A stretch of DNA of 64,000 nucleotides, taken from NCBI GenBank assembly GCA_949289045.1, contig CASEMN010000003.1, positions 119,682-183,681 on the forward strand. The letters are read 5' to 3'. Each line of letters begins with the position of its first letter. The stretch's first letter is position 1. The position numbers and the translations under genes are program-made. Below, one piece after another: positions 1 through 7,355 of the stretch. Source of the stretch: an uncultured Oscillospiraceae bacterium. Its GTDB lineage: Bacteria > Bacillota > Clostridia > Oscillospirales > Acutalibacteraceae. Under the pieces are notes generated by a model. The model was given only the letters and a program-made list of their open reading frames with translations. It was not told where the DNA came from and ran no database searches.

Positions 1-298
1 TGAAAATTCGGTAACAGTCGGCGCATCCTACCTTGCCGCTTTCTGCAATATCACGGAAAGTGGAACCGCACTTTTCACAGCGCAGAGCGGAAGAAGTATC
101 TCCCATAAGGCTCTGACCCTGAGAGAAGAGATTTCCGAAAAGTCCTCCGAATCCGAAATCATCGAAGCCTCCGAAGAAATCTCCGTAACCCAGTTTTGAT
201 GCACAGTTCTGACAAAGATGATATTCAGAAGTGCTGCCGTTTATTATTCTCTTTACATGAGTAGTAGCTTCATTTTTTCCACAGTTTTGACACAACAT
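1..298 (-). CDS. mcsA: McsA, activator of protein-arginine kinase McsB (partial, C-terminus outside window)
   Basis: Only the first 99 residues are inside the window. They hold CxxC pairs at residues 3-6, 29-32, about 74-77 and about 93-96, with a Gly/Phe-rich linker between the second and third pairs, as in the McsA/YacH family. McsA binds zinc and activates the arginine kinase McsB, which marks proteins for ClpCP and inactivates CtsR. The ATG at 298 has a GGAGGT Shine-Dalgarno at 306-311. It lies 30 bases downstream of ctsR in the same direction, the usual ctsR-mcsA-mcsB-clpC order, so mcsB is expected just left of the window. Family assignment rests on the Cys pattern and on this neighbourhood. 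Confidence 0.9.
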   Translation of the reverse strand, partial: MLCQNCGKNEATTHVKRIINGSTSEYHLCQNCASKLGYGDFFGGFDDFGFGGLFGNLFSQGQSLMGDTSSALRCEKCGSTFRDIAESGKVGCADCYRIF

Positions 299-328
299 AT
301 ATATTACCTCCCGAATGAAATTAATTTG

Positions 329-778
329 TTATTTTAAAGTTGTAAGAAGCATTTGCTTGAAAATTGCCGCTCTTGCCTGCCCTTCATACTCTGCCGGTAT
401 GTTTCTGAAAACATTGCCGCAGGTTGCCGCAGTCATGAGCTTTGCCGCTCCCTCTGAAATCATATTCTGATAATAGAGATTATAGATATGGGCACGGCAG
501 GTTTTTTCATCCAGAGTGTCGCCGATATTATTGACCGTATGCATTATTGCCATACCTTTATCGGCTTTCGCCCTTGTAATTTTAATATATCCTCCGCCGC
601 CTCTTCGGCTTTCGACTATGTAGCCGTGTTCCGGAGTAAAACGTGAAGAAATTACATAGTTTATCTGGCTCGGTACACATCCCACCTTCTCCGCAAGCTC
701 GTTGCGCTGAATTTCTGTCTGACCGCTTTCGGACATCATATCCAAAATCAGGTCCGCTATCATATTGCTGAGATTCAT
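329..778 (-). CDS. ctsR: CtsR, repressor of class III heat-shock genes
   Basis: CtsR represses clp genes and its own operon and is released by heat or by McsB. The 149-residue protein has the winged-helix N-terminus followed by the diagnostic Arg-Arg-Gly-Gly-Gly-Gly wing (residues about 58-63 from the chosen start), the tetraglycine loop that senses temperature and contacts DNA, and the typical C-terminal dimer domain. I chose the ATG at 778 because an AAGGAGG lies 8 bases upstream; an in-frame GTG at 787 overlaps that site and is less likely. It is first in an operon with mcsA. Two perfect CtsR boxes flank its promoter, so autoregulation is very likely. Confidence 0.95.
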   Translation of the reverse strand: MNLSNMIADLILDMMSESGQTEIQRNELAEKVGCVPSQINYVISSRFTPEHGYIVESRRGGGGYIKITRAKADKGMAIMHTVNNIGDTLDEKTCRAHIYNLYYQNMISEGAAKLMTAATCGNVFRNIPAEYEGQARAAIFKQMLLTTLK

Positions 779-823
779 CTTCGGCACCTCCTTGTGAATC
801 TATATTTTTGATCTTTGTTTAAC

Positions 824-898
824 TTTGACTATCTTTGACCTTTCGACCATTATTATAGGAGGATTTTGACCTTTCGTCAAAGGTCAAAGATAGTCAAA
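824..898 (-). promoter_or_regulatory. ctsR promoter flanked by two inverted CtsR boxes
   Basis: The heptad repeat GGTCAAAGATAGTCAAA is read on the plus strand at 882-898 and again, identical, on the minus strand at 824-840. Between them is a sigma-A promoter for ctsR: -35 TTGACG (875-880), 17-base spacer, -10 TATAAT (852-857). One box sits directly upstream of the -35 and the other just downstream of the -10. An extra half site (GGTCAAA, minus) lies in the spacer at 865-871. The match to the known CtsR heptad consensus is direct; repression is inferred. Confidence 0.92.
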
Positions 899-1088
899 AT
901 CAGTTTTCAAAGTCAAATTATTTCCCGAAATTTTAAATTAGCTTACTTTTTCTAACTGTTTTAAGTTTTTTCTTCGATTATCTCACTTATGCTCACTTTT
1001 GACATAGAAGAATTAATATTTTTTCTGTAACCGATTTTGACCTTTCGCCATAGTATGTTGATGTAAGAACGAAAGGAGGTCACGACAA

Positions 1089-1229
1089 ATGGGATGCAAT
1101 AACTGCACATGGATAATCCTTCTTATCCTCATTCTCTGCTGCTGCGGCGGCAACGGCGGCCTTTTCAGCGGCAACGGCTGTGGCAATAGCGGCTGCGGAT
1201 GCGGCAACAACAACGACTGCTGCTGCTAA
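1089..1229 (+). CDS. Tiny Cys/Gly-rich hydrophobic protein (46 aa)
   Basis: A 46-residue reading frame with a good ribosome site (AAAGGAGGT at 1072-1080) and its own strong terminator at 1240-1277. It begins MGCNNC, continues with a short Ile/Leu stretch and then Cys-Cys-Cys-Gly-Gly and Asn/Gly/Cys repeats, ending Cys-Cys-Cys. It resembles the short high-cysteine proteins of Clostridia that databases label chorion class high-cysteine HCB protein 13; no function is known for these to me. It could be a spore-coat or membrane-associated peptide, but that is a guess. A lone CtsR half site (1036-1042) lies upstream. It is below common gene-calling length limits. Confidence 0.75.
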   Translation: MGCNNCTWIILLILILCCCGGNGGLFSGNGCGNSGCGCGNNNDCCC

Positions 1230-1239
1230 CCTCTCCTGC

Positions 1240-1277
1240 AAAGAACCTCCGGCTGTAATAACAGCCGGAGGTTCTTT
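1240..1277 (+). terminator. Terminator after the Cys-rich protein
   Basis: A perfect 17-base-pair stem (1240-1256 with 1261-1277) and AATA loop, followed by CTTTT. It lies between the small plus-strand gene and the convergent amidase gene and may serve both strands. Confidence 0.85.
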
Positions 1278-1293
1278 GCTTTTACTATTAAAT

Positions 1294-1965
1294 TTACTGA
1301 CTTTGGGTTACTGTAACATTTTGAAGCTCATGCAAATATTTTTCCGTAAGAGTTAAAAATTCCTCCCATCTGCCCGTTTCCCTTATAATCATCGGACAGT
1401 TCTTTTCATTAAAATCATAATGCTGCTTTACATTTTTAATATCAAGAGAATACTCGTTAAGTAAAAATGCTGCCAATCTAGCCCCATTATCAAAGGTCTT
1501 TTCAAAGTCTCCGTCATCGTTTACGCAAAGCTCTATACCTATTCCGTTCAGGTTCCCTCCGGGATTCTTAAGACCATCTCCGGCGTGCCATGCAACTTCA
1601 CTGTCAGGAACGTGATGATAAATTTCATGGTCATCTACGGTATAATGCCATGAAGTGCTTCCGTCGCCTCCGCTCTGAAGATACTGGCTGTGAGCCTGAG
1701 CATTTGCTCCCTCACGGTGATTTGCTGTTTCGTGAATTACAACATAGCGAATTTTACGCCTTATACCCGGTCTGCCACCAGAATCCTCCGGTATATAATC
1801 ATATGTAACCGGTATCCCCATTACATTATCGGATTCCGGACGCTCCTCGGTAGGCTTGGAATTTAAATTTATTATAACAACAGCTGAACATAAGATAAGA
1901 AAAGAAAGGATAACCAGTATTAAAAACTTTTTGCTGAGTTTTATAACTTTAAAATTTTTATTCAA
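1294..1965 (-). CDS. Membrane-anchored N-acetylmuramoyl-L-alanine amidase (Amidase_2)
   Basis: Cleaves the amide between muramic acid and the stem peptide of peptidoglycan, outside the membrane. Residues 12-33 form one hydrophobic N-terminal segment (signal anchor). The Amidase_2 (T7 lysozyme-like) fold spans about 70-205: zinc ligands are probably His78 (VVIHETA), His182 and Cys190 (KNCP), with His127 in the AWHAG motif. Length (223 aa) is normal for a single-domain cell-wall amidase with no binding repeats. The start is a TTG at 1965 with GGAG about 11 bases upstream. It could act in growth, sporulation or germination; nothing nearby decides. Confidence 0.88.
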   Translation of the reverse strand: MNKNFKVIKLSKKFLILVILSFLILCSAVVIINLNSKPTEERPESDNVMGIPVTYDYIPEDSGGRPGIRRKIRYVVIHETANHREGANAQAHSQYLQSGGDGSTSWHYTVDDHEIYHHVPDSEVAWHAGDGLKNPGGNLNGIGIELCVNDDGDFEKTFDNGARLAAFLLNEYSLDIKNVKQHYDFNEKNCPMIIRETGRWEEFLTLTEKYLHELQNVTVTQSQ

Positions 1966-2019
1966 TTATCTTCACTCCAAAAGTTCACCTATGCCTTATT
2001 TACGGCAAAAGGTACAGAT

Positions 2020-2805
2020 TTATTCCAAAAGCTCATTTATACTGATATTGGGATTGTGATACCTTCCTCTTTTTTCTGTTTTCTTTCCGTAATCTATTGC
2101 CTTTTGCGGGCACCAGTTTATACATCCCATACAGGAAATACAGTTTTCTCCCCACTTGGGTTTTCCGTCCTTCATAGTGATATTAATAAGAGGACAGACA
2201 ATGGCACAAAGGCCGCAGCCGACACAATTTGAATTGATGTGCAGCTTTTTATATCCATTTGCAGAAGTTTTATTAAATCCTTTATGGACAGCTCCCGAAA
2301 GCAAGAAATTAAAAATACCTGCCGGCTGATTTATACCCTTTTCGTTATTCATAATCTTCCCAATAGTTACAGAAAGCTTTTCATCTGCTTTTTGCAGCTT
2401 TTCGTTTTCCAGCTCCTTTGAATCCACATCGCTTAAAGGCAAATAGTTATTGGGCATAACAAAAAAATCGCCGAAATCCAGCTCAAGACTTTTAGTCTTT
2501 AAAAGCTTTTCAAAATCTGTAAGAGTGTTTCCCATTGAATCGCCGCAGTTGGCAACTGCAAAAACATATGAGGGCTTACCTTTAAACTTTAAGCTCGCTA
2601 CAAAGCGTTCCATAACAGATGGACAGCCCCAGGCATAGACGGGAAACACAAAACCAATTTTTTCGCCTTCAAAATTATATTCCTCTTCATTGTCCAAAAG
2701 ACTTTTATTAACACTGACTGTTTCAAGTTCTGCTCTTTCTCCTATTTTAAGAGCAAGATATTTAGAATTACCTGTTGCGGAAAATACAAAAATTTTTCCT
2801 TTCAA
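2020..2805 (-). CDS. EFR1-type flavodoxin/ferredoxin fusion
   Basis: An electron-transfer protein with an N-terminal flavodoxin-like domain (FMN phosphate loop SATGNSKYLA near residue 10) and a C-terminal double [4Fe-4S] ferredoxin module: CVGCGLCAIVCP and CISCMGCINWCP at about 194-233. This layout is the EFR1 family common in anaerobic Firmicutes, whose partners are unknown. The start is TTG at 2805 with GGGAGG 9 bases before it. It is monocistronic, between the amidase gene and an AT-rich gap. Confidence 0.85.
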   Translation of the reverse strand: MKGKIFVFSATGNSKYLALKIGERAELETVSVNKSLLDNEEEYNFEGEKIGFVFPVYAWGCPSVMERFVASLKFKGKPSYVFAVANCGDSMGNTLTDFEKLLKTKSLELDFGDFFVMPNNYLPLSDVDSKELENEKLQKADEKLSVTIGKIMNNEKGINQPAGIFNFLLSGAVHKGFNKTSANGYKKLHINSNCVGCGLCAIVCPLINITMKDGKPKWGENCISCMGCINWCPQKAIDYGKKTEKRGRYHNPNISINELLE

Positions 2806-3270
2806 AACTTATTCCTCCCAATAAAATGAATTTTTTAAAGCAAAAAATTGCATTTTAAAAATTATCTTTATAAATCCTCGTGCATATAAAAGTTACAGAA
2901 TGAATATAACACAAGTTTTCCCCAAAAAGACGTTTAAAACTTTTGTAAAGGCCAACGCCTTTAGTGTGTGGAAAACTTTGTGGATAATGTGAAAAACCCT
3001 GATTTTCACGTTCAAAAAAATAGGTTTTACACTTTTAAGCGTAAAGACTTCAACTTTACTTAACAATATTTTCCACATTTCCCACCGAATTTTCCTCTGA
3101 ATATTCAATTTGCATATACATAGTACGTTATTTTAAAAATGGTTGTCAAGTATATTTTGTCTTTCATTATCCAATTTTTTCGATAAATTTTTCACCCGAC
3201 AGTAACCGTTTTTATTGCTCGGCAGTTATATAAAATGAATAAAACAGCTTAAAAATCCTATTAAAAATGC
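2806..3270. other. AT-rich intergenic region with DnaA-box-like sites
   Basis: About 460 bases with no believable gene. It contains one perfect DnaA box (TTATCCACA, minus, 2979-2987), two TTTTCCACA variants (minus 2967-2975; plus 3069-3077) and long A/T runs. This could be a DnaA-binding or origin-like region; dnaA and dnaN are not in the window, and strand bias does not switch here, so no origin is called. Confidence 0.35.
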
Positions 3271-3301
3271 AAAAAAGCGACAGATTCAATTCATCTGCCG
3301 C
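3271..3301 (-). terminator. Terminator of the darA-holB-yaaT operon
   Basis: On the minus strand a nine-base stem with one mismatch (GCGGCAGAT / ATCTGTCGC, 3277-3301) is followed by TTTTTT (3271-3276), 26 bases after the yaaT stop. Confidence 0.85.
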
Positions 3302-3326
3302 ATATTTATAAAATTAGTAATTCTGA

Positions 3327-4190
3327 TTATTCAATTCCTTTGAACTGTTCCAGCTCTTCTTTATCAACTCTTATCTGTGCATCCTTCAGAAGCTTTACGT
3401 CGTGACGGTGTACCGTTAAAGGAGCCGCATCAGGGCGATCAAAAAGTCTTACTTTTAAAATTCCTGTAAGAAGATTTACATCTATAACTGTTCCTCTTCC
3501 TTCAGCAGTCTCTACAGTTGCTCCCTGCTTAGGAGTTATTTTAAGAAGATGCTCATAGGCTTCCTGCTCGTATTTAAGACAGCACATAAGTCTGCCGCAG
3601 GTTCCGCTTATTTTAACGGGATTAAGTGACAAGCCCTGTTCTTTTGCCATTTTGATTGAAACTGGCTGAAATTCACCGAGGAACGTACCGCAGCAGAAAG
3701 GTCTGCCGCACATTCCGAGACCGCCCAGCATTTTGGATTCATCTCTCACTCCGATTTGTCTGAGCTCTATTCTTGTACGGAATACGCTTGCCAAATCTTT
3801 TACAAGCTCTCGAAAATCAACTCTGCCGTCAGCGGTAAAGTAGAAAAGGATCTTGCTGTTGTCAAAGGTATATTCAACATCTACAAGATGCATTTCAAGG
3901 CCGTGATTTGCTATTTTTTTGAGGCATATATCAAAGGCCTCTTTTTCTTTTCTCTTGTTTTCTTCAACAGTTTTAAGGTCTTCAGCCGTGGCTTCCCTTA
4001 TTATCATCTTAAGAGGATGTACAATCTCCTCGTCGTCTACTATTCTATTATCCATGGCGACCTCGCCGCACTCAATTCCGCGGGCCGTTTCAACAATAAC
4101 TCTGTCGCCTTTTTTAAGACTTACTCCGTCGGGATCAAAGTAATAAACCTTACCGACTTCTTTAAATCTTACTCCGACTATCTCTGCCAT
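3327..4190 (-). CDS. ricT: RicT/YaaT, PSP1-domain subunit of the RNase Y-modulating complex
   Basis: RicT (YaaT) forms with RicA and RicF an iron-sulfur complex that in Bacillus controls RNase Y processing and sporulation/biofilm decisions. The 287-residue protein contains the PSP1 domain; the signature Cys residues are visible: Cys161, Cys166 and Cys167 in GMCGRPFCC, and Cys198, Cys203, Cys204 in TCGRLMCC, the likely cluster ligands. It is last in a darA-holB-yaaT operon, the order kept from Bacillus. GGAGG lies 12 bases upstream of the ATG, slightly far. Function is transferred from Bacillus. Confidence 0.93.
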   Translation of the reverse strand: MAEIVGVRFKEVGKVYYFDPDGVSLKKGDRVIVETARGIECGEVAMDNRIVDDEEIVHPLKMIIREATAEDLKTVEENKRKEKEAFDICLKKIANHGLEMHLVDVEYTFDNSKILFYFTADGRVDFRELVKDLASVFRTRIELRQIGVRDESKMLGGLGMCGRPFCCGTFLGEFQPVSIKMAKEQGLSLNPVKISGTCGRLMCCLKYEQEAYEHLLKITPKQGATVETAEGRGTVIDVNLLTGILKVRLFDRPDAAPLTVHRHDVKLLKDAQIRVDKEELEQFKGIE

Positions 4191-4215
4191 AAATATATGT
4201 TTCCTCCGTTTTATA

Positions 4216-5088
4216 TCATCTTGCGCATGCGGCTCTCAAGCGAGCACACATTGCCGTAAGCAGTAAATTGTAATTGATATTGCGTGCCATCGCGGACTCC
4301 AACTCATAAAGGACATCCATTACCTTTAAAATACAAGGCATTGTAAGGGATGCCGCAGCTTTTTCAGCTGCATCCGGCACATGGCTTAAAGACGGTTTTC
4401 CTCCGCCTTTAATAAAAGCAGCGTCTCTGAAAACATTTATTAACTCCGAAATAACTTCTCGCAGCAGATCCTTGTCCTTTTCGAAAGCACCTGCCTCTTT
4501 TATTAAAGAGTATTCCTCCGGAGCCGTTATTGCAGAAACCATATCTTTCACCGCTTTTTCGGTCTTTTCCGATAAAACTGAAGCCTCATCGTCAGAACTC
4601 AGCGAAAAAACCACACACCGTGAAAGTATTGTTTCAAGCATATTGGTTTTAGAGTTACATACAAGTATAAAATTAACATATGAAGGCGGTTCCTCAAGAA
4701 CTTTAAGAACCGCATTTTGCGCACTGTCAGACATGGTCTGAGTTTTTAAAAAAACAAAAACCTTGGATTCCGCCTCATTTGGCATAATATATGCGTTTCT
4801 TATAGCTTCCCTTACCCAATCTACCTTAAATGAACGAGGCGCATTCCCGCCTGTATATTCGGTAATATCTGGGTGAGAACCTGCCTGTGCCTTTTTACAG
4901 GCAGCACACATACCACAGGGCGCATTATCTTTATTTTCACATACCAGCATTTTTGCAGCGAAGCGGGCCGCCGAAGCGCCCGCTTCTTCGTCTGCACATT
5001 CAATAAGTATTGCGTGGGGAAAACGGTTCGCCTTCAAAAGCCTCGAAAGCTTTTGGCAAACCTCCGATGTATAACTAAGCTCCGCCAT
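4216..5088 (-). CDS. holB: DNA polymerase III delta-prime subunit
   Basis: Clamp-loader subunit that helps open and load the beta clamp. The 290-residue protein has the AAA+ fold with the zinc module Cys50, Cys58, Cys61, Cys64 (CGMCAACK) and a conserved LEEPP segment followed by LSRC, the arginine-finger motif. The P-loop is degenerate, as expected for delta-prime, which does not bind ATP. The start is 6 bases after the darA stop without a clear Shine-Dalgarno, so it is probably translationally coupled. Confidence 0.93.
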   Translation of the reverse strand: MAELSYTSEVCQKLSRLLKANRFPHAILIECADEEAGASAARFAAKMLVCENKDNAPCGMCAACKKAQAGSHPDITEYTGGNAPRSFKVDWVREAIRNAYIMPNEAESKVFVFLKTQTMSDSAQNAVLKVLEEPPSYVNFILVCNSKTNMLETILSRCVVFSLSSDDEASVLSEKTEKAVKDMVSAITAPEEYSLIKEAGAFEKDKDLLREVISELINVFRDAAFIKGGGKPSLSHVPDAAEKAAASLTMPCILKVMDVLYELESAMARNINYNLLLTAMCARLRAACAR

Positions 5089-5094
5089 CTTTAA

Positions 5095-5421
5095 TTAAAG
5101 CTTATAGAACTTATCGACATCAAGAACAAAAACAGTGGCACCGCCAACGGTTATCTCCATGGGTGAGGATACGTAAAGCTCATTGCTGCCGTAGACAGGA
5201 TTTGGCTGAACAACCTGCTTGCGCTTGCTGCTGCATTTGCCAATAATTTCAATAAGTTCGTCAACCTTTTCTTCCTCAACACCAGTCATAAGCGTAATAT
5301 TACCGCTTCTGAGAAATCCGCCTGAGGTTGAAAGCTTTGTAACGTAAAATCCCGCCTTAGTCAAACGGCTGAGAAGAATGTGACCGTCGTCACTGTTTAC
5401 AATGGAAATAACAAGTTTCAT
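5095..5421 (-). CDS. darA: DarA, cyclic-di-AMP-binding PII-like protein
   Basis: A 108-residue PII-like receptor that binds cyclic di-AMP (YaaQ/PstA family). Family features are the start MKLVISIVNSDD, the Gly-Gly-Phe-Leu-Arg-x-Gly-Asn segment (residues 34-41) that contacts the nucleotide, and a full-length C-terminal strand. In Bacillus it lies just upstream of yaaR-holB-yaaT; here yaaR is missing and holB follows directly. Output partner unknown in any species to my knowledge. Confidence 0.93.
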   Translation of the reverse strand: MKLVISIVNSDDGHILLSRLTKAGFYVTKLSTSGGFLRSGNITLMTGVEEEKVDELIEIIGKCSSKRKQVVQPNPVYGSNELYVSSPMEITVGGATVFVLDVDKFYKL

Positions 5422-5483
5422 AAAAAAGCCTCCAATCCTTTTTACTTATTTCTATTATAGTGGAAACAATTTAATTTTACAAC

Positions 5484-6326
5484 TTATTTACCATTATTTT
5501 TATCCGAAATAATTTCCAGATTTCTGTTTATTACTCCTCTTCCGCGCCAGCCGAAAGCTCTTTTTTTAATTGCCGTTTCCTCCGTTAAAGCAAAAACACA
5601 GTTTTTTGTAAATTCCTCAAGTGGTAAAATTTTTATCTGCGAATTCATAGGACAAACCTCCTGGCAAATATCACAGCCCCATATACATCCGCTTTTTAAA
5701 ATTGCATTAATTTCGCTCTCCGTCAGCTCACCCTTGCGCTGAGTTACGGCGGAAAGGCATTTTTCCCTGTCAATTCCCCCGTTTTCTGAAATCGCATTCA
5801 CCGGACAGCTTTTTATACACTTATTGCAGCCGATACAATGCTCAATTACGTTTGTAAAGCTCATATCCTTTACATTAATATCAGTTACTATCTCGCCTAT
5901 AAAAACCCACGAACCATATGTTTTATTGATTAAAAGAGAGTTTTTTCCTACAACTCCCAGGCCACTAAAGGCCGAAGCCTTTACTTCTGGTATTGGTGAA
6001 TTATCAGCAAAGGATACAAATTCACAGCCACTAAACTTATCTTTCAGTTTCTGGCACATATCAGAAAGCAGCCTGCCAAGAACCAAATGATAATCCTCCG
6101 GCACAGCATAACGAGAAATATTACGGCTTTCTCCGTAAGATTCAAGCATATAAGGAAAAAGAACACATATTACTGTTTTTGAATCGGCTGGAAGAAGTTC
6201 TTTTTTTCGGCATTCCAAAAGACTGTCAGACACAGCGGAAAAAGGACAAAGCCCCCACTGAGTACAACCGCAGTTTTCCGCAATAGGGCGAAATACTTTT
6301 TCAAATTCACTGTAATTTATATCCAT
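5484..6326 (-). CDS. queG: Epoxyqueuosine reductase, short form
   Basis: Catalyses the last step of queuosine formation in tRNA, reducing epoxyqueuosine with a cobalamin and two [4Fe-4S] clusters. Seen: N-terminal DUF1730 region, probable catalytic Asp108 (ADNSPIPE), the GVVGKNSLLI motif, then Cys164/167/170/174 (CIGCNKCIKSCP) and a second set at Cys214/218/221/225. At 280 residues it lacks the C-terminal HEAT repeats of Escherichia coli QueG; short versions are common in Clostridia. ATG start with GGAGGGG upstream. No other queuosine genes are in the window. Confidence 0.9.
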   Translation of the reverse strand: MDINYSEFEKVFRPIAENCGCTQWGLCPFSAVSDSLLECRKKELLPADSKTVICVLFPYMLESYGESRNISRYAVPEDYHLVLGRLLSDMCQKLKDKFSGCEFVSFADNSPIPEVKASAFSGLGVVGKNSLLINKTYGSWVFIGEIVTDINVKDMSFTNVIEHCIGCNKCIKSCPVNAISENGGIDREKCLSAVTQRKGELTESEINAILKSGCIWGCDICQEVCPMNSQIKILPLEEFTKNCVFALTEETAIKKRAFGWRGRGVINRNLEIISDKNNGK

Positions 6327-6365
6327 AACCGCCCCTCCTGTTTTAGAGAGCTTTAATATTGAAAT

Positions 6366-6396
6366 ATAAAAAAGACGGCCGTTTTCCGACCGCCTT
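6366..6396 (-). terminator. Terminator after the 306-aa membrane protein
   Basis: Stem 6372-6381 with 6387-6396 (two mismatches) and T-tract on the minus strand at 6367-6373. Confidence 0.75.
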
Positions 6397-6406
6397 AATT
6401 TATTTC

Positions 6407-7327
6407 TTACTCTATTTCCTCAACTTTAGACACATCAGAAATGTTCTGAGATTTAATATTTACAAAAAGATAATAGATTATAAAAATACCTATAAGAAAA
6501 TCTGCCAAAGAAAATCCGAAATCTTCGACTATTCGATCAGACTGGCCTAATACAATCAAAATCAATCTCGGCACCGACAGCATTAAAGCCAACAGGCTGC
6601 CTATAAAACCAAAGGCATAAAGCTTTCTGTACGCAGTATCACGGTTTATGTTGGAATTGATTCTCGCAAAAGACATAAAGAAAAACATGAACGCCGCAAG
6701 CATGAACATTTCAAGCAGTAAATCGGAAATATTGCGATAATTTATTTTCCACATAAAGTCGGAAATCAAACGTACAATAACCCACGCAAGGGGACCTAAA
6801 GCTAAAATTTTAAACTGGGAAGCGTCATAAATTATTCCGCAATAATTAAATCCCAATATTGTAAAATAAACGCATGATATTACGGCGAAAATTATTCTGG
6901 CAAAAATCAGCAGCGTATCGCTGTTGAAAATAGAAGATGCCGTTACAGTTTGAGGAGTTGAATATCCTGTTACATCAGTAAAAGTAAGCGATGCAAAAAT
7001 CTCACTTGTCTGTATACCTGCATCTACAATAAGGGAAACAGCTATCAAAAACGACAGAACGGCAAAAACCTTACCGCCTTTCGCCGTACCTCCGAAAGGC
7101 ATATTTGCAGGGAAAAATGACAGAGCAATAAATGCTATTCCCACTAAAATCAGCAGAACATATAACAGCGGAACAGTAAAATTAGTCTTTGTATAAAATC
7201 CTGTTTCCGGATCAATGAGAAAAATAAGCTGATAAGCTCTCAGCGGCAGCGCAACAATAAGCGCAGCGGCAAAAATTCCAAAAAGACTTTTGGTTCCCTT
7301 ATCGGGACTGATGATATTTCTATTCAT
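6407..7327 (-). CDS. Polytopic membrane protein of unknown function
   Basis: I do not recognise a family. The 306-residue protein has about eight hydrophobic segments (near 15-37, 50-72, 84-104, 137-160, 170-190, 205-222, 238-258, 270-292), a short cytoplasmic-looking acidic C-terminus (SKVEEIE) and no motif I can assign. The ATG at 7327 is preferred because GGAGG sits 5 bases before it; a TTG at 7339 overlaps that site. It follows citrate synthase by 28 bases, so the two are probably co-transcribed. Confidence 0.75.
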   Translation of the reverse strand: MNRNIISPDKGTKSLFGIFAAALIVALPLRAYQLIFLIDPETGFYTKTNFTVPLLYVLLILVGIAFIALSFFPANMPFGGTAKGGKVFAVLSFLIAVSLIVDAGIQTSEIFASLTFTDVTGYSTPQTVTASSIFNSDTLLIFARIIFAVISCVYFTILGFNYCGIIYDASQFKILALGPLAWVIVRLISDFMWKINYRNISDLLLEMFMLAAFMFFFMSFARINSNINRDTAYRKLYAFGFIGSLLALMLSVPRLILIVLGQSDRIVEDFGFSLADFLIGIFIIYYLFVNIKSQNISDVSKVEEIE

Positions 7328-7355
7328 AAAAACCTCCAAAATAGGAAATTATAAC

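Noticed and set aside
1037..1065. Promoter for the Cys-rich peptide (TTGACC..TATGTT)
   Set aside because: Spacing between the hexamers is 11 bases, too short; no convincing sigma-A or sporulation promoter could be set.
2893..3108. 71-codon minus-strand frame in the AT-rich gap
   Set aside because: Composition is simple Lys/Phe/Val-rich, no ribosome site; the stretch is better explained as non-coding with DnaA-box-like sites.
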